From NCBI GenBank assembly GCA_020881915.1, contig JAJFPB010000006.1:3782001-3846000 (forward strand): a stretch of DNA of 64,000 nucleotides. The letters are read 5' to 3'. The notes under the pieces were generated by a model. That model was not told the origin of the DNA. It worked only from the letters and a program-made list of their open reading frames with translations, and searched no databases. Source of the stretch: Paramyrothecium sp. XJ0827 (lineage: Eukaryota > Ascomycota > Sordariomycetes > Hypocreales > Stachybotryaceae). Of the stretch, positions 10,323 to 22,512 are shown piece by piece. The translations under genes and the position numbers were made by a program. How positions within the stretch are numbered: position 1 is the first letter of the stretch; each line of letters begins with the position of its first letter.

Positions 10323-12262
10323 AACAGCTTCGACCTAGGGGTAGAAGTTTGCCAAAGCGATTCGGGCGGCGTGCCGTTCGACGAGCAAGGCGTCATCCGA
10401 AAGTTCCTCTGCGTGAGCTACTGCTGTCGGCACCCTAACTTTCCTTTGCCACGGGATGGGGCGCCAGCCCACAAGCCTTGGCTTTTTGGCAAGCTATTCG
10501 TTGACGCCGTGCTGGCCCAGCGTGGCGTGCATACGAGCGACACCGAGTCACAAGCCACAGGTTTTCAGCGCGAGGGCATCTGGGTCGACCAGCTTTGCCT
10601 TCGCCAGAGCGACAGGGAGGAGAAGATGAGAAGCATTGTTATGATGGACGTTATATGTAGGAGTTGTCGGAAATTGCTCATCTTGCTTTAAGATGTCGCA
10701 CTGACTGTGGACGAAGTCCGCGTTGTACGCAGATATGACGGCCTATGCCATCAACTTTGACCTGTCAATGCCTCACAAAGAATCCGGCGTCCCGCGTATT
10801 GTCAGCGTGTGCAACAAGATCGAAACCTCGCGGTGGTGGTTGAGAGCATGGTTGGTTACGTCCAGTTTCTACCTTCAAGTCTAACACCAGAGCTCATCTC
10901 GATAGGTGTTGGCATGAGCTCGAGGTCAACGAGCCCTGGAGCGATCTCCGCTCTCACTACTTTGCTCACACGGCCATTTTCCTCGTCAAGTACGAGGGCG
11001 CAAACACAGTCATCGAAATCAAAAGGACTACCGCCGTCGGACTTAACCGCTACAACACAGCTTCAAATCGCAGCCGTTTCTTGCGGCAGAAGAGCCACTC
11101 CTCCTTGCTTGAGTATTTTGTCCCGTGGAGAAGTCAAACCCCCACGCCCAAGCGTGCAGGTCTGGAAATGCGCTGGGGCTTCGTCTCCAAGGCCATATCC
11201 CCCTACTTCGATCCTGCTCGGCGCGGCCCGGGCATCCTGCGTTCATCCATAGCAGCACGCTTCTATCCTCTCCTGTCCACCGACTGCACCCAGCCCGCGG
11301 ACCTAATCTTCATTACGCTGAACCTCAGCGGACTCGCCCAGGCCTATGATGGCAGCGAGACAAACAATAGCGGCGGCGGCAACTTCCTGGGGGACATGGA
11401 CCAGATCTCCTACACTCTTTCTATCCTCGCTCTGGCGGCAGGCGAGAAATCTCGTCTGGCCCTCATGGAAGCCAATCCGCTCCGGCCTGGCCGTCGACTC
11501 TTGTGGCTCTCCCGCCTACTCAAGAAGCTTAAAGTCAACCTTCCATCGATGCTCATTCGCGGCCCACCCTCGTGGCTCACACATCCAATCAATACCGTAC
11601 AAACCAGTATCCCCCCCTTTTGCGTCGGCAGTGTCCAAGCTGTGCATGCCGTGACGTCGGAAACATAGAATTGCATGCCATCTTTTTTGAAGAGCCGCTC
11701 GTGACACCGAGCCCAAACGACATCGAAGCCACTGAACGTGTTTTTCCAGAGCGGCCTATTCAATCACGCATACGGACAGGAGCCTTGGCGAAGACTCAAA
11801 GCTGAAGGACCGCGACTTGGACGTGCCACGCCGCAGATTCTTGGCTGCTGTGACGCGGATCGGGAGCAAAACGTTCATAGCTCGTCTGTGGAATCAGATG
11901 CACAAAGACGTGGTTCAGCCGACGCTCACTCTCGGAGGGGGCACGGCCCATTCGCGCCCACGCAAGACCTGCGTCCCCACATCCGCCGATGGATAGAGCT
12001 TCTGAGAGCGAGAAAGGACGAAGGAGGCAGGATCGTGACGACGGAAGAGGGAATCAGCAGAGACGACGAGGAAGAAAGGATTCTTCTCGCCCTCTTGACG
12101 GTTCTTGTCGACCCGAGGTCAATGTATGCTGTGACATGGCTAACCTTCTGTCTGTGGTGCAGTGGCCCAGGAGGGGAAACCGAGGATAGGGACGGATTTG
12201 CCATCATTAACGGCGCGGTGATGGCGGATGGAATCGAGGGCTTAGACACGAGCAAGCTGTGA
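10323..12262 (+). pseudogene. HET-domain (heterokaryon incompatibility) gene, decayed
   Basis: HET proteins trigger cell death when genetically unlike fungal cells fuse. The relic begins after an in-frame stop at 10320-10322, so its 5' end is missing. HET-domain hallmarks follow: KFLCVSYCCRHP, HKPWLFGKLFVDAVLAQR, GIWVDQLCLRQ and MMDVICRSCRKLLILL. A TAA stop at 10689-10691 interrupts a frame that continues DVALTVDEVRVVRRYD. A frame shift near 10740 leads into FDLSMPHKESGVPRIVS and RWWLRAW, then a probable 55-nt intron (10851-10905) and HELEVNEPWSDLRSHYFAHT. The long frame runs to 11668. Further breaks occur before WNQMHKDVVQP and the C-terminal WIELLRARKDE...LLALLTVLVDP...LDTSKL, which ends at 12262. 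The order of conserved blocks is intact, but at least one nonsense codon and two or three frame shifts make it non-functional. Confidence 0.82.
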
Positions 12263-13575
12263 CTAGCGATTCCACAGGACTTGGTAGACTTTGTTGGGCC
12301 CGAGAGCCGGGTGTGGGTTCTGGCGCCAGAGAAGCCAGAGAAGGGGTCTTGGACATAAAATGGTCTTTGGGAGAGCTTGGGCACAGAATGGAGGCTCGTG
12401 GGGAAGATGCAACTGCTGGGGGAGCCCAGCACGAATGAAATACAGAGCGGGAACCAGGGAGCGCCGTGGAGCTTTTCGACTCTTCGCGAGCGGCAGATTG
12501 TGGGGGCTCATGCGGCCCGCTGGGCGTTCTCAAGATTGATCTTGAAGTGTTAAGCATTTGTGTTGAACAGGTTTACTGCCTAAGTAGGTTGTTGCTCAGT
12601 GAATGGTGCAAGGTGATCAACATGTTCTTGTGTAGCTTATGTTTCTCAAGTGGTTCAATGACAATTGAGAGATTGCCTTGTTCAGTAACGGAATCGATGC
12701 ATGGAACTTCCAACTCTGCAGAAAACGTGTTGCCAGTTTGGTGAATGAAGGCGCTACTCATGCACCTAGTCGAGGGGTTGCACATGGCGTTGCAGTGCGG
12801 AGCTTGCCTTGGCCGGTCTAAATGCGAACCACATACTGAAAATGGTGGTGGGTCACAAGCGAGCGAACCGCGGAGGCTTATTCCACATCTCGGTATGGCT
12901 TTGCTTGCTGCGGCTCGCAGGTCAGTTGGGGGCAGTGAGGCATCACTCTTCATGGTGGTGTCGAGCTCGCCCTACCTGTTGGTTCTGACCGGACGGTTGC
13001 AATCGTCACGAGGCAGCGGCGGCTCGACACTGAGTCCAACAGATACAGATGACTTCTGGACCTGAAGGACTGCGGAGCTGACAGTGCTGGCTGGTCTGCA
13101 AGTGTGTTTCTCGTTTCTCTACTTTCCCAAATCAATGATTCCCTTTCTGCAGTGAAGGCGAAGGCGCTGGGTGTAATGGCGCTGTACCTCTGTACTGTGC
13201 ATGGAATCGCCAAGATAGGTCTAGCTGATGAAGTGCTAGACCAAAGATAGTTAGTGAAATTGAGCCCCGCCCCAGCGTGTGGCGCGAGCTCGCCAGGGCA
13301 CAAAAGACGCTAGCCAAAGATAGCTTAGTGAGGGGGGAATTCAATCCTTAGCGCGGCCTGAGCCCGCACCCTCCCCCGGACGCTAAAACCCCTTGCAGGC
13401 ATAGCGTCGCCAGGCTGCAAGGTCAGCGCCAGTGTCCGACCTCCGAGACGGGCTTCTCTCAGACGGCCGGCGACAGAAAATGTGTCAAGCCGTATCTCTG
13501 TACATGACTATCATTCCCTTGCACTTCCCTTCGTCGCGAACTCATCAAACTCATCCTGTCAACCCCAGCACGTGA
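12263..13575. other. Intergenic, nothing supported
   Basis: Several mutually overlapping open frames of 80-126 codons exist on both strands, none with a recognisable domain or coherent exon structure. Confidence 0.4.
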
Positions 13576-13963
13576 ATGTACACTCCTTCCCTTCTAGACC
13601 GAACAATGGAGTTTTCGTCCGAGGCCATCATAGCCCTCGTGAACCTTGTGCTTTCGCTTCCGCAATGCTTTCTCGGGCTTGTCCAACTTCTCAAGACGTA
13701 TTACTGGCAATTCACGAATTGGAACACAGCTATAGCACGGCGTTCTTATCAACAGGTTTGTGGAATCATTATGAGATTATATCCATTGCTTAGCTTACAC
13801 ACGTGGAAAGGGCAAGTCTCGCAGCCCACTGCCGTTCTCGTCCTACGATAGCTATACACACGGACACAACTCCGCCAACCCTTCCCGTCCGGGTCGACGA
13901 ACATTTTTGAATATAAATATATCTGTCTCTGCCGCAGATGAAGATACCTCCTGGCGAGATTAG
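13576..13963 (+). CDS. Small hypothetical protein, two exons
   Basis: Exon 1 (13576-13755, from ATG) encodes 60 residues with a hydrophobic segment, SSEAIIALVNLVLSLPQ, then WQFTNWNTAIARRSYQQ. A GTTTGT donor and an AAAG acceptor define a 55-nt intron (13756-13810) that keeps the frame and joins to a second exon of 50 codons ending at TAG 13961-13963. That exon reads GKSRSPLPFSSYDSYTHGHN and stays open while the unspliced frame would stop. The product would be 110 residues with one N-terminal hydrophobic helix, possibly membrane-anchored. A second in-frame ATG at 13606 could be the start. The acceptor is not a preferred YAG, so the model is tentative. Family unknown. Confidence 0.4.
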
Positions 13964-15393
13964 GTTGCCTTGGCTTGGCTTGCTAACTTTGCCACGATCA
14001 TGACTCCAGGCAAGAATCGGTGGCTGTTAGTTTTATTGATGTTCCATTTTGTATGGGCAGGTGAGGGGGCCCGAGGTTTCTCAACAGATTTTTAGACCAC
14101 TCGTCTCAGATGTGATTTCTGTGCGAGAGAAACGGTATCAAGTTTTACATGTTGCTATTTTACGAAAAGACGTATCTATCGACAACACTCCTTGCCTCGA
14201 TACGAAGAGGCTTTAGACCATGAGCAAAAGTCTGTCCAGGCGAGAAAGCGTTGCGTGGCCCTGTGTCATCTTAAACTTCACGTGCGGATTATTCTCCGGG
14301 TCCCAATCAAGATTGATTTCTAGAGCCGACACACTATTAAACTCACTCAAATCGTCCTTCTCTAAATTGGTCATAGTCTTAAGAAGCTGCCAGTGCTAGC
14401 ATCTAGAGGACAGGTAGCTCGAAGTCAGTGCGACCCTTACACAAACGAAATACCCTTTATCTTCACATAATTGCATGGATGATACGTGCATAGATAGGAA
14501 GACCGAATACTTTACGCAGGATAACGCAGGATAAGGCGATGGATCTATGGTTTGCGTCATATGGTGTGCCCTGCTGTGCCCTGTCACTGGGCCACTTTTG
14601 ACCTGCTTGGTAGGATGAAAATGAGAAGCCCTCCATCTTTTGAAATGCCAAGCTGGACCGTTGCTGGAGTCGTCGACTATCCTCCAAACTCCGCTTCATG
14701 AAGGTTGACATGCGATTAAAGCAAGACACTCTTTGGCCTAAAGGTGTTTTCTGGTACAGTGAACCCATCCACATGTTGGAACGATGTCTTTTCTATCCAT
14801 GTGACAGGCGATAGCTGATGTCAATGGAGATCAATTAAATGATAATGCTGAAGATGAAGTTGGTACTTAGGAAAGTGCAAAGCAGAAAATTACAGGCCAC
14901 TTCGATTTCATTAAAACATTGATAAAATTGACTACACGCCACTTCGAGAAATGGTTTCCCAAGATGAACGTCCGAGGTCTCTGAAGCAGTAGCCTGCTAT
15001 TAAATGTTAAATTACTGAGGCGTGAATTCTTGCAAGTTCCGGCTCACGTTCGACGCGCGCCGGTCTCTGTTTCTTCGTTAACAATACATTCCTCGTGGTT
15101 CGGCGGGAAGAGATGCTATATTGTAGAATAACTTCACTCCATGAGAGGAATGGAAAAATTTCCGTTGCCGAGATTTTTAACCTTCCCATAGTGGCAAAGT
15201 CTCGGAAAATGAAGAAGAGCAGCTGGAGAAGGTAGCATACTCTTCTGTAGTCATTATAAATACAGGCAGTTTCGGCAAAAGAAATAAACCTACAACTGAA
15301 AGCTTATACAAGAATAAATTACAATACACGTAACTTTGGTGCTTTAATGATGATTCCAGCGCCTGGCTTTGGTGGCCGACCCAGACCCTGATC
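13964..15393. other. Intergenic, AT-leaning
   Basis: No gene supported. Short overlapping frames near 14400-14775 on the minus strand lack motifs and conflict in phase. The right end is the 3' flank of the subtilase. Confidence 0.45.
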
Positions 15394-16724
15394 TTAAGCC
15401 CGGTTCTGAGCCAGGAGATTAGAAGTATTAGTAGGAACACCTGTAATAACACCCGACAAGGCCCGGCCGCGGAGGAAGTCACACATAAAGTATGCGTTGC
15501 TCCGGCCAAGGGCCAAGTTGTAGGCAGCAAGGCCAGAAATGAATGGAGTTGCCATAGATGTACCGCTCAAATAGGCAACACGATTGCCAGGGGCCAGACT
15601 GGGAATACTGCTGCCAGGAGCATAGATGTCTAGGAGACCACCGTAGTTGGAGTAAGATGCAACACGGTCTTGGCTATCTATAGCACCAACGGTGCAGGCA
15701 AGCTGGGCGGAGGCAGGGGAGACGTTGCCGACATCGATGGGTTTACCGGAGGCATCGCCGTTACCGGCAGCAGCTGCCAAGAAGAGGCCGTTGTTGACGA
15801 TGTTAGCAGCAGCATCATTCACGACCTGCGAAAGAGGACCACCAATGGACATGTTGACAACGAAACCCTTCGAGCAACCAGAGCGTGATCGGGAGTCAGT
15901 GACAACAAAATCCATGCCAGACAAAACAGCAGACCTTGTCCCAATTAGTTATTTTACGCACAAGTGCCATTGAGGACTTACGTGGTAGCATCACCACCTG
16001 CATTCATAACAGTCACACCGAAGACTCGGGCCTTCTTGGCAACTCCGTATGTCTTGGCCGCAATAATACCAGCCACGTGCGTCCCGTGGCCTTGCGGGTC
16101 ACCGGTGTTGGTGCTGTTGTTGGAGAAATTGCGCAGGAAGGTAGCGCGACCCTCGAACTCCTGAAGCACGGTCAGTACAGTCATTTTCGTCACGAAAACT
16201 AAACATACGGAATGAGTAGTGTCAACTCCCGTGTCGAGAACGTAAGCACAAGCGCCGGCGCCGGCGCTATCGTCATACGTATAGGTGTAAGAGCTACGCG
16301 CCGTGTTTGAGATTCGGCCTAGGCCGTAAGGAGCATTGTTTTGGGTCACGGGTGCGAAGATAGTGAAGATGGTTTCCTGCTCGATGTATTCAACCTTGTA
16401 GTTTGCAAGTCAGTCAAGGCTTTATGAATACAAGCAGTCGTGACTCACATAAGGATTCAGGCGCAAGTCATCTATTTGCCATTGTGCCAAAGACACGCCG
16501 AAGGCACCGAGCTCTAGGAAGACTTGGTCTGCAACAGCAGCAATAGGCAGGATACAAGTATTGATTGCGTTCCAAATGTCGAACAGCACACTGGGCCTAA
16601 GCTTGACAACGAACTTCCCTACGATAGGCTTGCCCTGTCGGGGAACAATGAGTGGCGCTCTTTCCTGTAGAGCAGGGGCGGCGGCAACCAGCGGCAAAAG
16701 GCTAAGCAGCACAGAGAGACGCAT
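15394..16724 (-). CDS. Secreted subtilisin-like serine protease, S8A proteinase K type
   Basis: Four exons, 16724-16449, 16394-16209, 16160-15982 and 15934-15394, give 393 residues. All three introns are 45-54 nt with normal GT/AG ends. The chain has a signal peptide (about residues 1-16), an I9 propeptide up to about residue 105, and a mature S8 domain. The catalytic triad is complete: Asp146 in YVLDTGVD, His179 in QGHGTHVAG and Ser340 in LSGTSMATP, with oxyanion Asn272 in AAAAGNGD. Cysteines at about 141, 234 and 294 suit proteinase K-type disulfides. Such enzymes degrade host or substrate protein outside the cell. The C-terminus is short and lacks a GPI signal. A TATA box lies 135 bp upstream. 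Confidence 0.95.
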
Positions 16725-16858
16725 CTTTAATAACGAGGTGACCTCAGGGGCTCAAGGTGTCGGATATGGTGTCTACTGCTGGAGGCGAATTGCAGGCTTG
16801 GCCATATGGCTTGGGGATAAGGAGAGAAAACTTGCCTTCCGTCAAGCGAGCTCGTGTC

Positions 16859-16866
16859 TTTATATA
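16859..16866 (-). promoter_or_regulatory. TATA box of the subtilase gene
   Basis: TATATAAA on the minus strand, about 135 bp upstream of the subtilase start codon. Confidence 0.55.
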
Positions 16867-18997
16867 GCGAACATCGTTATTTTAAAAACACCAAGAGAGC
16901 CTGAGACATAACTCGGTCGGTCGAGCTCGGTGGAAGTCCGAACCCATATAATCTACAAGCTTGTTATGCTACTTTCGAGACCAAGGTTCCATAAGCCTGT
17001 TGATGCAGGTGAGATTTCGAATTTTCTACCTCCGCCGCGATCAGTCAGGCTCTGCCCGGTCCGCTCATCATGAATGTGTGTTTCTTTCTAACCACCGACG
17101 CGACTTGGGCGTAACAGATCTTATCTCTGCCCCAAGCTGCGGGAGCACCTGCTCAGGGTCACCAGCGCGTATCCATCACAGGTGGGTCGCTGCTTGACAT
17201 TCACGTCAATCGGCCAAGCCCAGTTGTTATGACCCGAGTCGCGCGAGGAAATGTATAACGCGGAAGGTACATATGCTCGTGGATTGTGGGGTGTCAGCTT
17301 TGGTGAGCTTGGGTGGTGGTAGAAACATGCCACATACCTTCGCTGGAATGGGCGTGTTTCGATTCTAATAGCTGAGACATTCTTCACAATACTTAGCCAT
17401 CAGGCATTTGGGACTGGCGGACTTTGAAGAGGGTAATACTCTGACTGCATTCCGCGTATAAGAAAATGCAATCAGAGTAACGTGAAGAACAGCCGATTCA
17501 ATGCAAGTGTTCTACAGGTCCGGCTGCACGTTTCCAAAGAAGCAGACTACGCCGTCGTATTGTAGAGCCTCAAGAGCGCTCATCCACCACTGCCATTGCA
17601 ACTCATGGCGGACTTTTTTCCGGGCTTGCGTAAGAAGGGAATGCAGACTGATAACGATCAACATTTTGTTGTCGTTCAAACGAGCCACGCTTTTTCCCCA
17701 ATAACAAGCTACATTAAAGTGAATTTGGCGTCGAACACGGAACTCCGAGGCTTGAGAGCTTTATGGGTGGTAACAGCTACGCTGCGTGATTCGTTTCCCA
17801 GCTTGCGTCTGTTATAATCAGTACACACCAAATCAAGGCAGTGGTGTATTAACTGACCATGACTTGAAAGAGACAGGTGGGCGAGAACAGTCAGAAAAGG
17901 ATCACAAAGCCAGGTCAGTTTCTGTTTCCGTCTTTACCAATGATAGCTCTGTTGTTCACTTGCTGAAAACAATTACTGATCGTACTAATGCTCCGACTGC
18001 TTCAAAGACGTGATTCGACTAGTACTTACAGAATCCTTAACCGGTTGGTGAGATTTCAATCTCACAGACATCATCTTGCATTTTCCTGTGCCATAATTAG
18101 AACTATCTGCGCCGCAGGCGGAAGCTAAGAGCTCGGACTGGAGCGGCTACATTCCAACAGCCCGCTTGAATCGGCCCGCTGCAACCTCCAAGCCGCATAG
18201 CCGAATGCACTTGCAGCCAGTGCTGACCTACATCTTTAGGCAACTCCAACGTGATCGGCACTTATTTCGGGAACCCAACTGCAGTTTCAAGAGACCAGGG
18301 AAGAGTATGTGAGATGTTCTGTATCCGATTGCAACCTCACCACTGAGGCAAGGTGTCGATGATGATTGCAAAGCAAGAAAATCAGACTGGTTGCATTTAT
18401 CAAATACTTCAAGATGGCCAAACCGATATTTTCGAGACAACTCAACTTGCCCTCTGGATTCAGAATATACGACGTCCTGATAGACTCAACAAGGCAGGTC
18501 AAACATGAGTCTTTCGCCGCATGCAAGGTCAAGGATGAAGAGAATGAAACCCAACTTGCCGCCTGAGATCTTTCAGCTCCACCAGGGTTTCGTCGACAGT
18601 TTGGTCGTTCATACTGCAACAGCACATGGTAGGGTCGCTTAGAGTTCTTATCTGCACGCAACCGTTCAGCCGCCGGTTAAATCAAGCAGCTTGTCAACCA
18701 TCCAACCATTCCAAAGTCGTTTCCATGACGCCCCTGTTCAATGAGGACGCATGAACTTCTTTAGATACAGTGGTAGGATGTTGTTGAGGGGCTGAAGCAT
18801 TACCGGGATGGCAGAAGATCTTACCGTTTGTAGAAGCGGCATGGGCTGAGGTCAACGGGCTCGTCTGGAGCCTCGCCACAGATCAGTATCTTACCAATGC
18901 CCACGAGCTTGGCTACTTAAGAGACAGTGGCCTCCCACGACGTGCTTATCTTCGAGATGTCATGTAGGCCAAGTCGAAAACACTCAGAAGCAAAATC
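16867..18997. other. Long intergenic stretch
   Basis: Upstream of the subtilase on the left and of the xylanase on the right. Only short open frames (60-124 codons) overlapping in several phases were seen, with no recognisable product, repeat or RNA. Confidence 0.45.
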
Positions 18998-19806
18998 ATG
19001 TTTCTTAGTAACATCATTCTAGTTGCCCTGTCAATTGGTGCTGGTGTGGTCAGGTCAACTCCAATTGATGCAATCGAACACGAGATCCTCCCACGGCAAA
19101 GCAGTTTCACAATCCAGAACTGGGGTAATGAAAACGCAAACTACAACTTCACTAGCGGCCGGGCAGGCAATTTCAAGGTAGTGTGGGACCAGAAACCGGG
19201 AGGCAACTTCGTTGTGGGCAAAGGTTACAGGGCCGGCCAGACAACGTGAGTCAATGTCATGCCTCGACAGTGTCCAGCGCAAACAAATTAATGTGGCTAT
19301 TCTAATGTAGACGGGTGAACTACACTGGCCAGTTCCAGGTTGATGGCAACTCCTACCTTGCGCTGTACGGCTGGACGTTGGACCCCCTGGTCGAGTGGTA
19401 TGTCATTGAGTCGTTTGGCATTCACAATCCTTCCGATAACGCCAACTCAACCTGCTACGGGACCTTTCAATCAGACGGCGGCATCTACGAGGTTTGGATG
19501 AAATGGCGTGTCAATGCTCCCTCGATTGTCGGAACCGCAACGTTTCCGCAATTCTGGTCTGTTCGCACAAGGCGCCACGTAGGCGGCAGCATCAACACTA
19601 CACGTCACTTCGAGGCATACAAGAAGGCGGGACTGGTCTTGGGAAGGCACTTGGACATGGTCGTCGGAATCGAGGGCCAAGCGGGCAAGGGCTCTGCCAA
19701 CATCACCGTAGGCGTGGGCCCGCCGACCAGTGTGCCGGAGACGGCAACGCCGACGATTCGGACCGAACGCCCCAGCCGCTCCCCAACTTGCACTCCCAAG
19801 CTTTGA
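18998..19806 (+). CDS. Endo-1,4-beta-xylanase, GH11
   Basis: Two exons, 18998-19245 and 19311-19806, with a 65-nt intron (GTGAGT...CTAATGTAG), encode 247 residues. A signal peptide of about 20 residues and a short propeptide ending near LPRQ precede the jelly-roll domain, which begins FTIQNWGNENANYNFTSG. The retaining pair is present: nucleophile Glu111 in DPLVEWYVIE and acid/base Glu204 in VVGIEGQAGKG. The thumb region reads PSIVGTATFPQFWSVRT. The C-terminus is a Pro/Thr/Ser-rich stretch of about 28 residues (from GPPTSVPETATP) with no cellulose-binding module, as if the linker had survived and the CBM1 had not. The enzyme is secreted and cuts the xylan backbone, complementing the CE1 esterase at the left edge. 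Confidence 0.93.
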
Positions 19807-20535
19807 TTTTTATTTGAAGGTGTGTGTATTTATACTTGGAAGTATGAAGAATTATGTGCAAGCCAATGTGAGGCTGTACGATTGGCTTGTCTTGTATTTA
19901 CGCACGCCAAGTCCACCAAGAGGTAAACTCGCAGTGCAGGCTGCGCGACTCCCGGGCAAAGCAATGTACTTGCGACAGATTGAAGCTATTTTTGCCAATG
20001 ATTTGCTCCAGGCAGCAGCTTCGTGGTCTAGTCCAATTCTGTAGCCAGAAAGCCCAAGGCTGCGCGCCTTATCTCATTGGGGAGGTCTGGTCAATTGGGG
20101 TTTCGGCCCCAGTTGTTGTGTTGAGTGGCGTCACCAGGAAAGGTGTCTCTTCCCCTTGAGACATTCTTGACCTGACTCACATAAGATGTGCCGCGCCTTG
20201 AATGGCTTGATTCTGCCGTGAGAGGCAGCCCGGCGCATTCCGCACCCGCGTGGTGTAGCTGAGGCCGTCGTCACTCCCGGAGCGAGACGAAACTGTAGTT
20301 TAGAAGCACGAGGCAAATGACTTTTGGTGGACTCGTTTGGCTCTGTGGTAGGCCTGGCCACATATGCTGTCAAAGTCTGTAGCTCCTGATGCTGATTGCA
20401 TCGTGATGCAGCCAGGATTCACCTCTCTATCGTGCGTGCCTAGTGGCAATTGAGATCTCCTTTCACGAACATGTTAGCAGAGGAAATGCCGCGACTCGCA
20501 ATCGGCATACCGTAATCGGGACGATTGCTCCTGGC
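19807..20535. other. Intergenic, convergent 3' flanks
   Basis: 3' side of the xylanase and of the minus-strand hypothetical gene. No supported feature. Confidence 0.45.
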
Positions 20536-20979
20536 TCAGAAGAAGTTGCCGGTTCCGTTATTGCCTGCATTGCCCGACAACCTCGCGCTGGTTCGTTGCC
20601 GAAACTTGTTGTACTCTTCGTGCGCGCTAAAGTGCTTCGTCCGCGGCGTAAACATAGAGGTCGGCCGCGGTTGCTGTCGAGGCTTGGGGTCCGGCGCCGC
20701 GATGTTGGTGCTGTTGATCAAGACTGGCTCGGAGATTGTCGACGTGCGGATGGACTTGCGGGCGCTGGGCTCGGGGAAGAAGCGGGCCATGATGCGCGAC
20801 GGCCGAGCCATGGAGATGATTCGACTGACGCGGCGGGCGGCGGACAGTTTGCCGCTGCGGACGTGAGGAGCGGAGCCCATGTAGCTATCATCGTCGTCGT
20901 GTGCAAAATGGCTGCTCGGCATAGGCGCGGGCGCAGGAGGAGGCAAGCTTATGTGGTGATCTCGGCTATGGAGAAGCAT
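20536..20979 (-). CDS. Hypothetical basic protein
   Basis: A single-exon ORF of 147 residues from ATG 20979. The frame also extends upstream to a TTG but has no earlier ATG. The coding strand is GC-rich at third positions (many AGC, GCC, CGC and ATC codons), unlike the flanking DNA, which supports real coding. The product is basic and low in complexity: a Pro-rich patch (LPPPAPAPMPSSH), an acidic DDDDSY, then RRVSRIISMARPSRIMARFF and several Ser-Arg pairs. An aromatic tail follows (TKHFSAHEEYNKFRQ). There are no membrane or signal segments and no known domain. It may be intrinsically disordered. Confidence 0.5.
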   Translation of the reverse strand: MLLHSRDHHISLPPPAPAPMPSSHFAHDDDDSYMGSAPHVRSGKLSAARRVSRIISMARPSRIMARFFPEPSARKSIRTSTISEPVLINSTNIAAPDPKPRQQPRPTSMFTPRTKHFSAHEEYNKFRQRTSARLSGNAGNNGTGNFF

Positions 20980-22512
20980 GATTGCGACACAGATTGGGAC
21001 GGAGTGAAAGAGCGAACTTGAGAGATGCGGCAACCAACGACGGATCTTGCAGTTGAGCAAAGAGCCAGAATCGCGATAACTTCAGCTTCAGCGTCAAAAG
21101 ACAGAAGAACGGAGGTTGTTCAAGAAGCAGGGCAGGGATTCGTTCTTAGGGGAATGAAGTACGGCACCATAACAAAACAGTTGCAACAGAAAGCGCTACA
21201 AAGGACCTGGCGGGCGCTGATCAAACCACCAGCGAGCTAAGCTGACGGCGAACAAGGGACACTCCTGCAGTGCCAGGCCCGGCGTTCCCAGCCCTGAGCC
21301 AACCGGGAGCTCTGTTGCAATGGCACATGGACTAGGAGCCATGGGTCTGTGCTGGCTAAGGACGGTGGGTACGACGTTGTAATTCAACCAGCAGGCCCCA
21401 GATCCGGCTCCGCAATCTTACCGCTCCGTAATGACGCTGCCCCCAAAATCAACAAAACAATGCTTGTAACAAATACAGTTTTCTGCTGGGTTGCCGGAGG
21501 GACGGCTTCCGGGGTTTTGAGCGGCGACCCTCTTTGATCGTGGGCAGGTTTGAGCGCAACAGGAGTTGCGGACGATGAGACGATTGAGAGCGTCATCATC
21601 TGCGCAATTTCTCAATGTTCGTGGGTTAATGCCTCTCTGCTAGCCAGAACGCTGATACTGCTCGTGTGACAGTCTTTTTCGTGGTAGGGCGGCGGACCTC
21701 CCGCAGACGCACCCGTAGACAGAGCTACGCACCGGGACATGACGACAGCTCTAGGCCCAAACCGTGTCCGATCTTCCCCCCTGCGCCTCTGAGCCTGCTC
21801 GCTAATTTCCAGTGGGTGACTGGAAGATACCGGTGCAGCCCTCCACCCCCGTTTGTGTCACGAATTGCGGCCGCGAGCGCTAGCCCCGTCTCCACCGTCT
21901 CGTAAAGGCCCTTTCCTAGCATTAGCAGCAGCAGCAACAGCAGGGATTAGCACGCTGTCCTGCCCTATTCTGTGGTTACTCTTACCATCTTCGTCCTACC
22001 TGTTTCGTGGGAAAAAAACGATCTGAAACGTACGCGGCAACAGCATCGTCCCACGGCCCGGGCTGGAGCTGGCTGAGCACAGTGTTTCAGACAAACAACG
22101 GCAGAAAATGAGGAGCTGAAGGCCATGAGCAGCGGCGAGTCCCGTTTGGCCCGCAAGGTCACGGGTGGGTTTGGTGACGAACGGTTCCGTGATGCCGGTA
22201 TTTTCCTCTCGAGTCACAAGGATGAACCCTCTTGCCATCTCGTACTAAACCGGCCGCGCACCCACGCCTCATTTTTGGACCGCCGGCTTGTTTGTTGTTG
22301 TGCCGGCTCGTTGCTGTCATGGGACCGTCCTACTGTTACAGAATGTGACATGGATGTGTTCAATCCGACGTCGTTTGTTTTGGTTAACATGATGCTTGTT
22401 GAATTGTCGCGGCACGATTTTGGTCTTCCGATTCACGTTGCATCTTCATTTCAATTCTGATGAAGGTAGGCACAACTGCTGCCGCAGCATTATAGAATAG
22501 TCTCTAGGCTAA
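20980..22512. other. Intergenic, nothing supported
   Basis: GC-rich patches with short open frames on both strands and no recognisable product. The right end is the 3' flank of the flavin monooxygenase. Confidence 0.45.

Noticed and set aside
12573..12953. 126-codon minus-strand ORF with several cysteines
   Set aside because: No orderly Cys pattern or signal peptide, overlaps plus-strand frames of similar length; most likely chance.
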